A stretch of DNA of 64,000 nucleotides, taken from Microbacterium terregens (GTDB lineage: Bacteria > Actinomycetota > Actinomycetes > Actinomycetales > Microbacteriaceae). Position numbers and translations under genes: made by a program. The notes beneath the pieces were generated by a model. It saw nothing but the letters and a program-made list of their open reading frames with translations, was not told where the DNA came from and ran no database searches. The DNA lies in assembly GCF_039534975.1 (NCBI RefSeq), contig NZ_BAAAWH010000001.1:992001-1056000 (forward strand). Direction: 5' to 3'. Of this stretch, positions 23,038 through 32,252 are shown piece by piece. Numbering within the stretch: position 1 is the stretch's first letter; each line of letters starts with the position of its first letter.

Positions 23038-24918
23038 TCAGTACTGAGGGCCCGAGCCCCGGGTCAGACCCTCGGGGCTGACCAGCTCCTCATGAGCGAA
23101 CGGCTCGGTCCGCGCGGCGACGTGCCGCAGGGCGGCCCCGGCCGCGGCATCCGCCTCGCGCAGCACGGGGGAGTTCGTTCCGGGGACCGGCGCGATCAGC
23201 GTGTACACGCGGGCGTCCTCGTGGGGCACGCCGATCGAGTGGAGCCCGGCGACGACCGAGCCGTCCGCGGCGATCAGGGCGCCATCGCTCGCGCGGATGT
23301 CGACGGCGTCCGAGGCGGCGCCGTCGGCGTGCCGCCACGGGCGTGCCAGGGCGCGGGTGAGCAGCGCGCTCAGCAGCGGATCGGCGGTGCGCTCGACCGT
23401 CTGCGGGGGCAGCCAGGCCTCGACCAGCGCGGAGACCTCGACCGGGGGATGCCGGTCACCGGCGACGCGCACGGCATCATCGCCCGCGTCGACGCGCATG
23501 CCGGGGCCGAGGAAGGTCACGATGCCGGCGCGGTGCAGCGCGAGCAGCTGCCGCGGGCGCAGCAGCGGGGGACCGCTGCCGAACGATGCGGCCGTGGCGA
23601 GGAAGCGACGGTACGCGGGATACGAGTCCGGAGTGAGGCCGCCGAACGCGACCAGGTCGATGAGCGCGCTGCGGGCGGCCTGATAGGAGTGCAGTCCGGC
23701 CTTCAGCGGGCTGTCCAGGCCCGCGACGGCCTCGGCCGCGTCACGGGCGACCACGTCGGCGATCACCGCGTCGATGCCGGCGTCCCGCGCGGACGCGCGC
23801 AGGGGGTCGGCCGCCGTCGCGAGGTCGATGCGATCGGCGGGATCCGGAACGTGCGCGGCCACCAGCGCGGGGATCGGCTCCGCGCCGGACACGAATCCGG
23901 CCAGGAGGGCCGCGGCATCCCGAACCGCCTGCGGTCGCACGCGGGCGAGCGTCTCGTACGCGTCCCGCAGTGCGTCGCGCTCGATCAGCGGCAGCACGTC
24001 GACGGTGAAATCGACCGGGCGGCGCGCGATCAGCCCGGGCAGCGCGGCACGCAGCACGCGCTGCGCGGGAAAGGTCGGGACGCCGTCGAACACCGGCTTC
24101 GCCCGGTAGGGCACCCCCCGGCCGGACCCGGCCAGGATGCGCGGTTCGCGGCCGCTCGGCCGGTAGTCCAGCGTTCCGTCGCCGCGTTCGGCGAAGAGGC
24201 CACCCCGCCCCTCGGTGAGCAGGCTCACCGTGTCGAAGAAGCCCATACCCAGACCGCGCACCGCGATCGTGTCGCCCGCGCCGATGGCGGACAGGTCCTG
24301 GTCGATCGGGTTGTCCGGCGCGACGATCCGCGGATGCCGCGGGCCGTCGTCGCGGGCCAGCCATCCGGCCGCGAGGATCACGGCGTCGACCTCACCGCGG
24401 TCGCCGGCATCGGTGCGGACCCGGAACCCGGTACCGGCAGGGTGCAGGTCGACCACTCGTTCCGCGGTGACGTGCACGGTGATGCTCGGGGGCGCGGCGC
24501 CGACGATGGCGGTGAAGCACCAGCGCAGGTAGTGCCCGTACAGCAGCCTGCTGGGACAGGTGCCGTCGACGGTGCGGGCGGCCTCTGCGCGGACGTCGTC
24601 CGGCAGGTCGGCCACTGCCGGATCGCGGCTGACGAGCTCGCACCACTGAGCCAGTGTGGGCCCCGGCTGGACCGGGCCGGCGACCCGGACGGTCTCATCG
24701 GAGAACACCGTGGACTGTGCCGCGACGGTGTTCATGATCAGCTCGGGGCGCTGCCCCGCCCGCCAGATCCGCCCCGATCCGGGCGGATACGGGTCGAAGA
24801 CCTCGATGCGCAACGGTGCGTCCAGGAGTGCGGGTGCGTTGGCGAGGAGCCGCTCCACCAGCACCGTGCCCCGGACGCCGGCTCCGATGACCGCGATGCG
24901 CGCGTCCGACACTGCCAT
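23038..24918 (-). CDS. FAD/NAD(P)-binding protein, NAD_binding_9 type
   Basis: A predicted flavoprotein of 626 aa. The dinucleotide-binding motif near the N-terminus, AVIGAGVRGTVLVERLL, departs slightly from GxGxxG (it is GAGVRG). Further family features are VFDPYPPGSGRIWR and the Rossmann repeat GLGMGFFDTVSLL. These fit the FAD-NAD(P)-binding family (Pfam NAD_binding_9) seen beside Liv-type transporters in actinobacteria. GGAGGAGG lies four bases before ATG 24918; the open frame further upstream runs antisense through the livK-like gene and is ignored. It is divergent from the second liv operon (198 bp between starts), which suggests joint control and a role in processing the imported compound. 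Reaction unknown. Confidence 0.82.
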   Translation of the reverse strand: MAVSDARIAVIGAGVRGTVLVERLLANAPALLDAPLRIEVFDPYPPGSGRIWRAGQRPELIMNTVAAQSTVFSDETVRVAGPVQPGPTLAQWCELVSRDPAVADLPDDVRAEAARTVDGTCPSRLLYGHYLRWCFTAIVGAAPPSITVHVTAERVVDLHPAGTGFRVRTDAGDRGEVDAVILAAGWLARDDGPRHPRIVAPDNPIDQDLSAIGAGDTIAVRGLGMGFFDTVSLLTEGRGGLFAERGDGTLDYRPSGREPRILAGSGRGVPYRAKPVFDGVPTFPAQRVLRAALPGLIARRPVDFTVDVLPLIERDALRDAYETLARVRPQAVRDAAALLAGFVSGAEPIPALVAAHVPDPADRIDLATAADPLRASARDAGIDAVIADVVARDAAEAVAGLDSPLKAGLHSYQAARSALIDLVAFGGLTPDSYPAYRRFLATAASFGSGPPLLRPRQLLALHRAGIVTFLGPGMRVDAGDDAVRVAGDRHPPVEVSALVEAWLPPQTVERTADPLLSALLTRALARPWRHADGAASDAVDIRASDGALIAADGSVVAGLHSIGVPHEDARVYTLIAPVPGTNSPVLREADAAAGAALRHVAARTEPFAHEELVSPEGLTRGSGPQY

Positions 24919-25116
24919 CTGCCTCCTCCGGTCCCGTCGTCCTGCTCGATCATCCCAGTCGGTGCGGCGACGCCGCGAATCGCGGCATCCGTTCGTCTTT
25001 TCAGGACTACTGTGACGCACTGTTTCGCCCGATTCGGGCGCGGGAGCGCTCCTCCGTAGCGTCAGAGTGCGCCGCACCACCCGAGGCTGCGGACCCCGAA
25101 CCCTCCAGGAGTTCTC

Positions 25117-26283
25117 ATGCGCTTGTCCCGCCCCGTCGCCGCGATCGCCGGCGCCGCCGCGATCGCCCTCGCACTTTCGGCGTGCGCGTCCAACCCCGGC
25201 AGCGCGGACACGGCCGATGACGCCACCGCAGAGCCGGTGCGGTTCGGTGTCGCGCTGCCGCAGACCGGCGACCAGGCGCAGTACGGCGAGTACTTCGAGC
25301 AGGGCTTCGAGCTCGCGCTCGCGCAGATCAACGCGGACGGGGGCGTCGACGGCCGCGAGATCGAGCTGGTCTACGAAGACACCCAGGCCGACCCCGCCCA
25401 GGCCGCCTCGGTCGCGCAGAAGTTCGTCGACGACTCCTCGATCCTGTCCGTGCTCGGCGACTTCGGCACGCCCGCCACGGCCGCCGGCAGCCCGATCTAC
25501 CAGGCCGCGGGCCTGCCTCAGTTCGCCTTCTCCGCGTCGGCATCGACCGTGACCGACCCGGGCGACTACATCTTCGCGACCTGGGTGTCGCAGGAGTACG
25601 AGGCCCCGCGTCTGGCCGAGTTCGCCGCCGAGCAGGGCGACAAGGCCGCCGTCTTCTACCACGACACCGATTGGGGCCTGAACACGCACGGCTTCTTCGC
25701 CGAGGGCGCGGAGGACGCCGACCTCGAGGAGGTCTACGCCACCGGCTACAACCCGGAGAGCACCGACTTCCGCCCGCTGCTGCTGGCCGCCCAGGCCACC
25801 GACCCCGAGGTGATCGTGCTGATCTCCTACGCCGCCGACGGCGCCCTGATCACGGCGCAGGCGCGCGAGCTGGGCATCGACGTGCCGATCGTAGGCATCA
25901 GCTCGATCTACAACCAGCAGTTCATCGAGCTGGCCGCCGAGGCCGCCGAGGGTGTCGAGACCCTCAGCTACTTCACGCCGACCAACCCCGACGAGAACGT
26001 GCAGGCCTTCATCGCCGACTTCGCCGCTGCGTACGACGTCGAGACGCCCTCCGACTACGCGATCCGCGCCTACGACGCTCTCACCGTGGTCGCACAGGCC
26101 GCCGAGCAGGCTTCCGAGGCGGGCGAGCTGACCCGCGAGAGCCTGCGCGACGCGCTGGCCGAGGGCAGCGACTTCGACACGATCCTCTACGGTCCGATCA
26201 CGTTCGCCGAGAACCGCCGCGTCGTGGATGCCGACCAGTACGCCCTCGTGATCCGCGACGGCGCGTTCGAGCTGCGCGACTGA
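25117..26283 (+). CDS. Substrate-binding lipoprotein, second Liv-type system
   Basis: A 388-aa solute-binding lipoprotein: signal peptide with lipobox LSAC (C23), then a type 1 periplasmic-binding fold starting RFGVALPQTGDQAQYGEYF. It is first in an operon with its own permease and ATPases. CCAGGAG precedes the ATG, and a -10-like TACTGT lies at 25008-25013, giving a leader of about 100 nt. The substrate is not evident. Confidence 0.92.
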   Translation: MRLSRPVAAIAGAAAIALALSACASNPGSADTADDATAEPVRFGVALPQTGDQAQYGEYFEQGFELALAQINADGGVDGREIELVYEDTQADPAQAASVAQKFVDDSSILSVLGDFGTPATAAGSPIYQAAGLPQFAFSASASTVTDPGDYIFATWVSQEYEAPRLAEFAAEQGDKAAVFYHDTDWGLNTHGFFAEGAEDADLEEVYATGYNPESTDFRPLLLAAQATDPEVIVLISYAADGALITAQARELGIDVPIVGISSIYNQQFIELAAEAAEGVETLSYFTPTNPDENVQAFIADFAAAYDVETPSDYAIRAYDALTVVAQAAEQASEAGELTRESLRDALAEGSDFDTILYGPITFAENRRVVDADQYALVIRDGAFELRD

Positions 26284-26293
26284 CGCTCCGCAT

Positions 26294-26330
26294 GCCGGTG
26301 CGCGGAAGCATCCGCGCGTCCCGCACCGGC
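26294..26330 (+). terminator. Attenuating hairpin between binding protein and permease
   Basis: Inverted arms GCCGGTGCG and CGCACCGGC (26294-26302, 26322-26330) enclose a second stem CGCGGA/TCCGCG. It sits in the 68-bp gap after the binding-protein gene and would let the binding protein be made in excess over the membrane parts, as is usual for such operons. Confidence 0.5.
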
Positions 26331-26351
26331 GTGCTGAGATAATCGATTCGA

Positions 26352-28217
26352 ATGGACATCCTTCTCGCCGGCATCGTCGGGGGCTCGACATACGCCTTGC
26401 TGGCTGTCGGCGTCTCGCTGATCTTCGGCGTATCCAACATCGTCAACTTCGCGCAGGGATCGGTCTTCGCCGCCGGCGGCATGCTCGGCTGGTTCTTCGC
26501 CTCGGTGCTCGGCTGGCAGCTGTGGGCCGTACTGCTGGGCGTGATCGTCTTCACCAGCGTGCTCGGCTTCGTGATCTACCTGGTCGCCGTCCGGCCGCTG
26601 CGCGCGGCGCCGGGCATCGCCGTGCTGCTGGCCACGTTCGCGGCCGGCATCATCATCGACAACACCTCGCAGCGCGTATTCGGCGCCGAGACCCGCCGCT
26701 TTCCCCCGCTGCTCGAACGCAGCAACCTCGAGCTGTTCGGTTTCCGCTTCGGCACGATCGCGATCGTGATCATCGGCGTCGCCGTCGTGTGCGTCACCGT
26801 CCTGGCGATCGTGCTGGCCAAGACCAGGGTCGGCCGCGCGATCCGTGCGACATCGCAGGATGCCGAGGCCGCCGCGCAGATGGGCATCCCCGTCGCGCGC
26901 ATCCAAGCCGTCTCCTTCGTCGTCGCCTCCGCGCTGGGCGGGGTCGCGGGCGTGCTGGTGGGCATGTACTTCTCGAACGTGTCGCCGTCGATGGGCTTCA
27001 CCGCCGGCATCCAGGCGTTCGCGGCCGCCACGATCGGCGGACTCGGGTCGCTGCCCGGTGCCATCGTGGGCGGCCTCGTGCTGGGAGTGGCCGAGGCGTT
27101 CGGCGTGGCACTCTGGGGTGATTCGGTCCGCCAGCTCATCACGTTCGGCGCGCTCATCCTGGTGCTGTGGATCCGGCCCAACGGCATCCTCGGCAAACGC
27201 TCGAGCACCGCGAGCGAGCCGATGACCGGCACGTTCTTCGGCGCCGGCAAGCCGGTGCGGCTGAACCGGTGGGTCGCCGTCGCGCTCATCGGTGCCGGTG
27301 CGCTGGTTCCGCTGATCGCGGGGGACTATCTGCTGCGCACCGGAGCGCTGGTGTGGATCTACGCGCTCTTCGCGCTCTCGGTCACCCTGGCCGGCGGCTT
27401 CGCCGGCCAGATCGTCCTGGGTCAGGCCGGGGCGCTCGCGATCGGGGCCTACACCTCAGCCCTCCTGGTGACCCAGGCGGGCTGGGATTTCTGGGCAAGC
27501 TTCGTGGCGGCCGGACTGGTGGCCGCGATCTTCAGCGTCCTCATCACCGCACCCACCTGGCGCCTGCGCGGACACTACGTGTCGATGGCCACGCTGGCCA
27601 CGGGAGCGTTCATCGCGGCGCTGGCGCTGAACCTCGGCGGCATCACCAACGGCGCACGCGGGATCTTCGGCATCCCCCGCCCCACGCTGTTCGGATTCTC
27701 GGTGAACTCCGCGACCGGCATGTACCTGCTGACGTTCGCGATCCTGGTCCTGGCGCTGCTGGTCGTCTCGCGACTCGGCTCGTCGCACCTGGGTCGCACG
27801 TGGGCCGCGGTGCGCGAGGACGAGGTCGCCGCGGCGGCAAGCGGCATCCATCCCGCTGCGTACAAATCCCTCGCCTTCGGGCTCGGCTCCGTGCTCGCCG
27901 GCTTCGCCGGGGCGCTGTACGCCGCGCAGGTGACGTTCATCGAGCCCTCGCAGTTCGGGATCGCCCTGTCGGTCCTCGCGGTGACCATCGCGATCCTCGG
28001 GGGCCTGCGCGCCCCGATGGGCGCCATCGTCGGCGCCGTCATCCTGGTCGGCATCCCCGAGCTGTTCCGGCCGCTGGCCGACTGGCGACTGCTCTTCTAC
28101 GGCGTCGTGCTGCTGCTGCTGATCCTGCTGCGACCGCAGGGCATCTGGGCGCGCTCCGAACGGGTCATCGGACGCCGCGCCCGACGCGCGTCCCGCGAAG
28201 CGGAGGTCGTGCCGTGA
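26352..28217 (+). CDS. Fused LivH-LivM permease
   Basis: Both membrane subunits of a Liv-type importer in one 621-aa chain. The LivH half begins ILLAGIVGGSTYALLAVGV and ends LVLWIRPNGILGKRS near residue 285. The LivM half starts at about 305 and ends LLILLRPQGIWARSE near 605. Its cytoplasmic loop WAAVREDEVAAAASGIHPAA is typical of LivM. A short linker joins the two. The chain ends in an Arg-rich tail and overlaps the next gene by 4 bp. Confidence 0.92.
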   Translation: MDILLAGIVGGSTYALLAVGVSLIFGVSNIVNFAQGSVFAAGGMLGWFFASVLGWQLWAVLLGVIVFTSVLGFVIYLVAVRPLRAAPGIAVLLATFAAGIIIDNTSQRVFGAETRRFPPLLERSNLELFGFRFGTIAIVIIGVAVVCVTVLAIVLAKTRVGRAIRATSQDAEAAAQMGIPVARIQAVSFVVASALGGVAGVLVGMYFSNVSPSMGFTAGIQAFAAATIGGLGSLPGAIVGGLVLGVAEAFGVALWGDSVRQLITFGALILVLWIRPNGILGKRSSTASEPMTGTFFGAGKPVRLNRWVAVALIGAGALVPLIAGDYLLRTGALVWIYALFALSVTLAGGFAGQIVLGQAGALAIGAYTSALLVTQAGWDFWASFVAAGLVAAIFSVLITAPTWRLRGHYVSMATLATGAFIAALALNLGGITNGARGIFGIPRPTLFGFSVNSATGMYLLTFAILVLALLVVSRLGSSHLGRTWAAVREDEVAAAASGIHPAAYKSLAFGLGSVLAGFAGALYAAQVTFIEPSQFGIALSVLAVTIAILGGLRAPMGAIVGAVILVGIPELFRPLADWRLLFYGVVLLLLILLRPQGIWARSERVIGRRARRASREAEVVP

Positions 28218-29068
28218 CGGATGCCGCTCTGCTCGAGGTCTCCGGACTGTCCAAGCGATTCGGCGGGCTGACCGTCGTGGACGATGTGTCCTTCCAGCTG
28301 CACGCGGGCGAAGTGCTCTCCATCGTGGGGCCCAACGGCAGCGGCAAGACCACCACGCTGAACATGATCTGCGGCACCCTGCCCGCCGACGCCGGCACCG
28401 TCGTGCTCGACGGCGAGCGGATCTCGGGGCGCAAGGCGTACCGGATCGCGGAGATGGGCCTGACGCGCACGTTCCAGAACGGCCGCGTGATCGGCAACCT
28501 CACGATCGCCGAGAACGTGCTGGTGGGGCTGGAACCCGTCCAGCGCGTGGGACGCCCGCTGCCCCGCCTGCGCCACATCGTGGGGATCCGCTGGATCCCG
28601 CTGCTGGCGGAGACCTTCGGCGCCCTGTTCCCCTCGCGTGCGCGGCGGCGTCAGGACGCGGTGGATCGCGCCCACGTCGTGGCCGAGCTGGATCGATTCG
28701 GCACGCGGCTGGCGCCCCGCGTCGAGGACTACGCCTACTCGCTGTCCTACGCCAACCGGCGTCGCACCGAGATCGCGCGCGCGCTGGTTTCAGGACCCCG
28801 CGTGCTGGTCCTGGACGAGCCGACCGCCGGCATGAACCAGACCGAGACCGGCGAGGTGCTGCAGCAGCTGCAGGAGCTGAAACGGCGAGGTCAGACCGTG
28901 CTGCTGGTCGAGCACAAGCTCGACCTGGTGTTCCGGCTCAGCGACCGGGTGCTGGTCCTGGACGAGGGACGCGTCATCGCCCACGGCACGCCCGATGAAG
29001 TGCGTCGCGACCCCCGGGTCATCGAGGCCTACCTCGGCAAGGCGTTCGCGGAAGCGGGAAGCGAATGA
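28214..29068 (+). CDS. LivG-type ATPase of second system
   Basis: ABC ATPase, 284 aa, with Walker A GPNGSGKTT, Walker B VLVLDEPTAGMN and H-loop VEHKLD. The signature motif reads LSYANRRRTEIARAL instead of LSGGQ; LivG proteins often vary here, but loss of both Gly residues is notable. GTG at 28214 overlaps the permease stop (GTGA). It should pair with the LivF-type ATPase that follows. Confidence 0.9.
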   Translation: MTDAALLEVSGLSKRFGGLTVVDDVSFQLHAGEVLSIVGPNGSGKTTTLNMICGTLPADAGTVVLDGERISGRKAYRIAEMGLTRTFQNGRVIGNLTIAENVLVGLEPVQRVGRPLPRLRHIVGIRWIPLLAETFGALFPSRARRRQDAVDRAHVVAELDRFGTRLAPRVEDYAYSLSYANRRRTEIARALVSGPRVLVLDEPTAGMNQTETGEVLQQLQELKRRGQTVLLVEHKLDLVFRLSDRVLVLDEGRVIAHGTPDEVRRDPRVIEAYLGKAFAEAGSE

Positions 29069-29883
29069 CCGAGCCGCTGCTGGAATTCCGCGACGTGAGC
29101 GTCGACTACGGGGCGAGCCCCGCGCTGGTCGACGTGTCGCTGACCCTCGACGCCGGCGAGGTGGTCTCGCTGCTCGGCGGCAACGCCTCGGGCAAGTCGA
29201 CGACGATGAAGACGGCGCTCGGCCTCGTGCGTCCGGTGCGCGGCACCGTGCATTTCGCCGGCGAGGACATCACGCGCTGGAGCACGCCCCGCCGCATCGC
29301 CGCCGGCCTGGCCTCGGTGCCCGAGGCGCGCCGCGTGTTCGGCGCGATGACCGTGGAGGACAACCTGCTCACCGGCGCCTACGTCCGCCCGGGACGAGCC
29401 AAGAGCCGCACGCTCGCCGAGGTGTACGCGTTCTTCCCCCGGCTGGCCGAGCGGCGCAAGCAGGCGGCGGGCACCATGTCCGGCGGCGAGCAGCAGATGC
29501 TGGCGTTCGGCCGGGCCCTGATGAGCCGCCCGCGCCTGATCTGCATGGACGAGCCCACCATGGGCCTCGCGCCGATCGTGGTCGAGCGGGTGCTGGAATT
29601 CATCGGCTCGATGCGCACGGACTGGGGAGTGAGCGTGTTCATGGTCGAGCAGAACGCCGAGCTCGCCCTGCAGGTGGCCGACCGGGGCTACGTGCTGCGC
29701 ACTGGCCACATCGCCATCGCCGGCTCTGCCCAGACGCTGCTCGCCCATCCCGGTGTCCGCGAGGCCTACCTCGGTCGCGCGCTCGAGGACGAGGATCCGG
29801 TGCGGCTGGCCGAATCGATCACGGATGCCGCGGCATCCGGAGCGCACACCCACCTGCCCCCGGAAGGGAACCCCGTCACGTGA
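29065..29883 (+). CDS. LivF-type ATPase of second system
   Basis: ABC ATPase, 272 aa. The Walker A loop reads GGNASGKSTT, the signature is MSGGEQQMLAFGRAL, Walker B is LICMDEPTMGLAP, and VEQN replaces the switch His region as in LivF. It overlaps the preceding and following genes by 4 bp each. Confidence 0.91.
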   Translation: MTEPLLEFRDVSVDYGASPALVDVSLTLDAGEVVSLLGGNASGKSTTMKTALGLVRPVRGTVHFAGEDITRWSTPRRIAAGLASVPEARRVFGAMTVEDNLLTGAYVRPGRAKSRTLAEVYAFFPRLAERRKQAAGTMSGGEQQMLAFGRALMSRPRLICMDEPTMGLAPIVVERVLEFIGSMRTDWGVSVFMVEQNAELALQVADRGYVLRTGHIAIAGSAQTLLAHPGVREAYLGRALEDEDPVRLAESITDAAASGAHTHLPPEGNPVT

Positions 29884-30386
29884 CCGATGTCATCCGCGAG
29901 ATCGCCGAGACCGACTCCGACGCGCCGCGCGCGCATCGGCCCGCCGTGCGCGAGGCCGCGCAGGCCGCATACGACGCGCTGTTCGTGATCGGCGCCGACG
30001 ATCCGGTGCCCGGCGTCGACGCCGACCTGCGCCACCTCGTCGCAGCCCGCGCCGCATGGATCGACCGCGACGCAGCCGCCACCGAGTGGTACCTCGACCG
30101 CACCGCTCATGCCGACGCCGCCGCGCTGGTCACCGATGGTCCCGATGGCGCGGTGGGCGTTCGTGCCCCCCGTCGCGTTCGCGCCGCGCTGCGTCACGTG
30201 GATCTTCTCGTGGCGCGTCCCGCCGCCTCGACCCGCGACGATCTGACCGCGCTGACGGCGTCCGGCTGGAGCGCCGCCGAAGTCATCGTGATCAGCCAGA
30301 TCGTCGGATTCGTCAGCTACCAGGTGCGCGTCGCGCACGCCCTGCGCGTGCAGGAGGAGCTGGCGCTCGCGGAGGAGAACGCATGA
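29880..30386 (+). CDS. CMD-like domain protein without cysteines
   Basis: A small helical protein (168 aa) resembling carboxymuconolactone-decarboxylase/AhpD-fold proteins that travel with Liv-type transporters (the Avi_7170-type CMD family, from memory). It contains no Cys, so the redox CxxC of AhpD is absent and it cannot act as a thiol peroxidase on its own. GTG at 29880 overlaps the ATPase stop and its end overlaps the AhpD-like gene, so the two are probably partners. Confidence 0.72.
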   Translation: MTDVIREIAETDSDAPRAHRPAVREAAQAAYDALFVIGADDPVPGVDADLRHLVAARAAWIDRDAAATEWYLDRTAHADAAALVTDGPDGAVGVRAPRRVRAALRHVDLLVARPAASTRDDLTALTASGWSAAEVIVISQIVGFVSYQVRVAHALRVQEELALAEENA

Positions 30387-31036
30387 GCACCCGCTTCACG
30401 ATCGCCGAGCGCGCCTGGCACGCCTGGATCACACCGGTCGGCCCCGACACCGGGACCCCCGCGCAGATCGAGGCCTACGAATCCAGCGTGTGGCCCGACT
30501 CGCCCTACTTCCGCCTGCTCGCCTGGCATCCCGCGGCCTTGTCGACCCGCACGGACCTCGACCGCGCCATCTTCCTCGGACGCCCGGGGCTGGCGCGCGG
30601 CGAGCGCGAGCTCGCCGCCACGGTGGCGTCGCGGTACAACGGCTGCGAGCTGTGCGCGAGTGTGCACGCGCGGTTCACCGCCACCTTCACCAAGCGCGAG
30701 GCCGATGTCATCCGCCTGCTCGAGGAGGGCGTCGAGACCGAGCTGGATGAGCGCTGGCGCGCGATCGTTGATGCCGCGACGGCGCTGACCGCATCCCCGC
30801 CCCGGTTCGCCGCGCACCACATCGTGCGCCTGCGCGAGGTGGGGCTCTCGTCCGCCGACGTGCAGGACGTCGTGGAGGCCGCCGCGTTCTTCGCATGGGC
30901 GAACCGGCTCATGATGAGCCTCGGCGAGCCCGCCGCGCCGGACGCCGCGGACGAGGAGGCGATCGCGAACCAGCGCGCCGCCGACGAGAGCGCTGCCCAG
31001 GAGCGCGCCGACGAGCGCGCCGCTTCGGCGGCGTGA
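30383..31036 (+). CDS. AhpD-like alkylhydroperoxidase domain protein
   Basis: A 217-aa AhpD-fold protein with the active-site pattern CELCASVH (C88, C91, H95), consistent with a thiol-based peroxidase or a related redox activity (Avi_7169-type family, from memory). The C-terminus is an Ala/Glu/Arg-rich tail. A GGAGGAG site precedes the ATG. It is last in the second liv operon and forms a pair with the Cys-free CMD-like protein before it. The operon suggests uptake and oxidative processing of one compound. Confidence 0.82.
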   Translation: MSTRFTIAERAWHAWITPVGPDTGTPAQIEAYESSVWPDSPYFRLLAWHPAALSTRTDLDRAIFLGRPGLARGERELAATVASRYNGCELCASVHARFTATFTKREADVIRLLEEGVETELDERWRAIVDAATALTASPPRFAAHHIVRLREVGLSSADVQDVVEAAAFFAWANRLMMSLGEPAAPDAADEEAIANQRAADESAAQERADERAASAA

Positions 31037-31133
31037 CACCCGCCCTGCAGGAGCTCGGCGCAGCCTCCCGCGCGACGGCAGAGGGGTGCGACGGGTGCGC
31101 ACGTCGCGGCATCCGTTCCCCTACGCTGGGCCA

Positions 31134-31757
31134 ATGATCCGGACTCGACGGCACCCGGCGGCCACGCAGTCGACGAGTCGCCTCGAGGCGTTCACGGACG
31201 GGGTCTTCGCGATCGCGGCGACGCTGCTGGTTCTGGATCTGACCACGCACACGCTGGGCGCGGTGACGACCGACGCCGAGCTGTGGGCGGAACTCGGCGG
31301 CATGTGGCAGCTGTTCGTCAACTTCGGGCTGAGCTTCGTGCTGCTGTGCCTGCTGTGGATGACGCATGTGCAGCAGTTCGAGCACATCGCGCGCGTGGAT
31401 GCGACGCTGGTCTGGTTCAACAACGCGCGGCTGCTGTTCATCGTCCTGGTGCCGTTCGCGACCAGCCTGACCACGGATTTCTCCGGGTTCCTCGCGGGGC
31501 GGCTGTTCATGCCGATCACCTTCTTCTTCGCGATCCTGTTCGGCTGGCTGCAGTGGATGTGGGCGGTGCGCCACCGCGACACGATGCTGCCCGACCTGAG
31601 CGAGACGGATGCGCGGGCATACGGTCGCGGCGCGCTGAGCGCGCTCGTGATCGCGGGCGGGGTCGTCGTGCTTGCGCCGTGGATCGGCTCGATCGCCTTC
31701 ACGCTCTTCCTCTTCGACGGTCTGCTGACCAAGGCGCTGCGCGGCCGCGGGGACTGA
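31134..31757 (+). CDS. TMEM175-family potassium channel-like protein
   Basis: A 207-aa membrane protein of the TMEM175/DUF1211 family with six predicted helices. The signature is RLEAFTDGVFAIAATLLVLD at residues about 16-35. Bacterial members form tetrameric K+ channels. The gene is leaderless: TACGCT (31122-31127), six bases, then ATG 31134. Confidence 0.88.
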   Translation: MIRTRRHPAATQSTSRLEAFTDGVFAIAATLLVLDLTTHTLGAVTTDAELWAELGGMWQLFVNFGLSFVLLCLLWMTHVQQFEHIARVDATLVWFNNARLLFIVLVPFATSLTTDFSGFLAGRLFMPITFFFAILFGWLQWMWAVRHRDTMLPDLSETDARAYGRGALSALVIAGGVVVLAPWIGSIAFTLFLFDGLLTKALRGRGD

Positions 31758-31802
31758 TCGCACTCTCGCGCCGGATGCCGCTCCCGGCGTACCGTGTACG
31801 GC

Positions 31803-32081
31803 ATGTGCCGCAACATCCACACTCTTCACAACTTCGAGCCCGCGGCGACCTCGGACGAGGTGCATGCGGCCGCTCTGCAATATGTCCGCAAGATCGCGGG
31901 CACGACGAAGCCGTCCAAGGCCAACCAGGAGGCCTTCGACCGCGCCGTGCACGAGATCGCGCACATCACCGCGCACCTGCTGGAGGACCTCGTCGCGGTG
32001 TCTCCGCCGAAGAACCGCGAGGCCGAGGCCGCCAAAGCCCGCGCGCGGGCCATCGCGTCGGGTCGTTACTCGGCCGCGTAG
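31803..32081 (+). CDS. DUF2277 family protein
   Basis: A 92-aa protein starting MCRNIHTLHNFEP and containing AALQYVRKIAG, which marks the DUF2277 family of unknown function. TACCGT (31790-31795) lies seven bases before ATG 31803, so the mRNA is probably leaderless. Confidence 0.9.
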   Translation: MCRNIHTLHNFEPAATSDEVHAAALQYVRKIAGTTKPSKANQEAFDRAVHEIAHITAHLLEDLVAVSPPKNREAEAAKARARAIASGRYSAA

Positions 32082-32124
32082 GGGTAGGTCGGCGCGTCGG
32101 GCTGGGCGGTCGCGTCGGGCCGTC

Positions 32125-32232
32125 GGTTCGGGTCGGGGTGTTGGTTCGGGTCGGGCTGTTGGTTCGGGTCGGGGTGTTGGTTCGGGTCGGGCTGTTGGTT
32201 CGGGTCGGGGTGTTGCTTCGCGTCGGGCTGTT
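32125..32232 (+). repeat. Six tandem 18-bp units
   Basis: Units of GGTTCGGGTCGGGSTGTT (S alternating G and C) run from 32125 to 32232, the last one degenerate. They begin 44 bp after the DUF2277 stop in a 508-bp gap (32082-32589) without any credible gene. Confidence 0.93.
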
Positions 32233-32252
32233 GGTTCCCCTGTCGCAATCTG

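Noticed and set aside
24919..26391. N-terminal extension of the FAD/NAD(P)-binding protein frame to about 26391
   Set aside because: It would run antisense through the livK-like lipoprotein; ATG 24918 has a strong GGAGGAGG site and begins the Rossmann motif.
32125..32232. CRISPR array
   Set aside because: Units are contiguous 18-mers without spacers and no cas genes are near.
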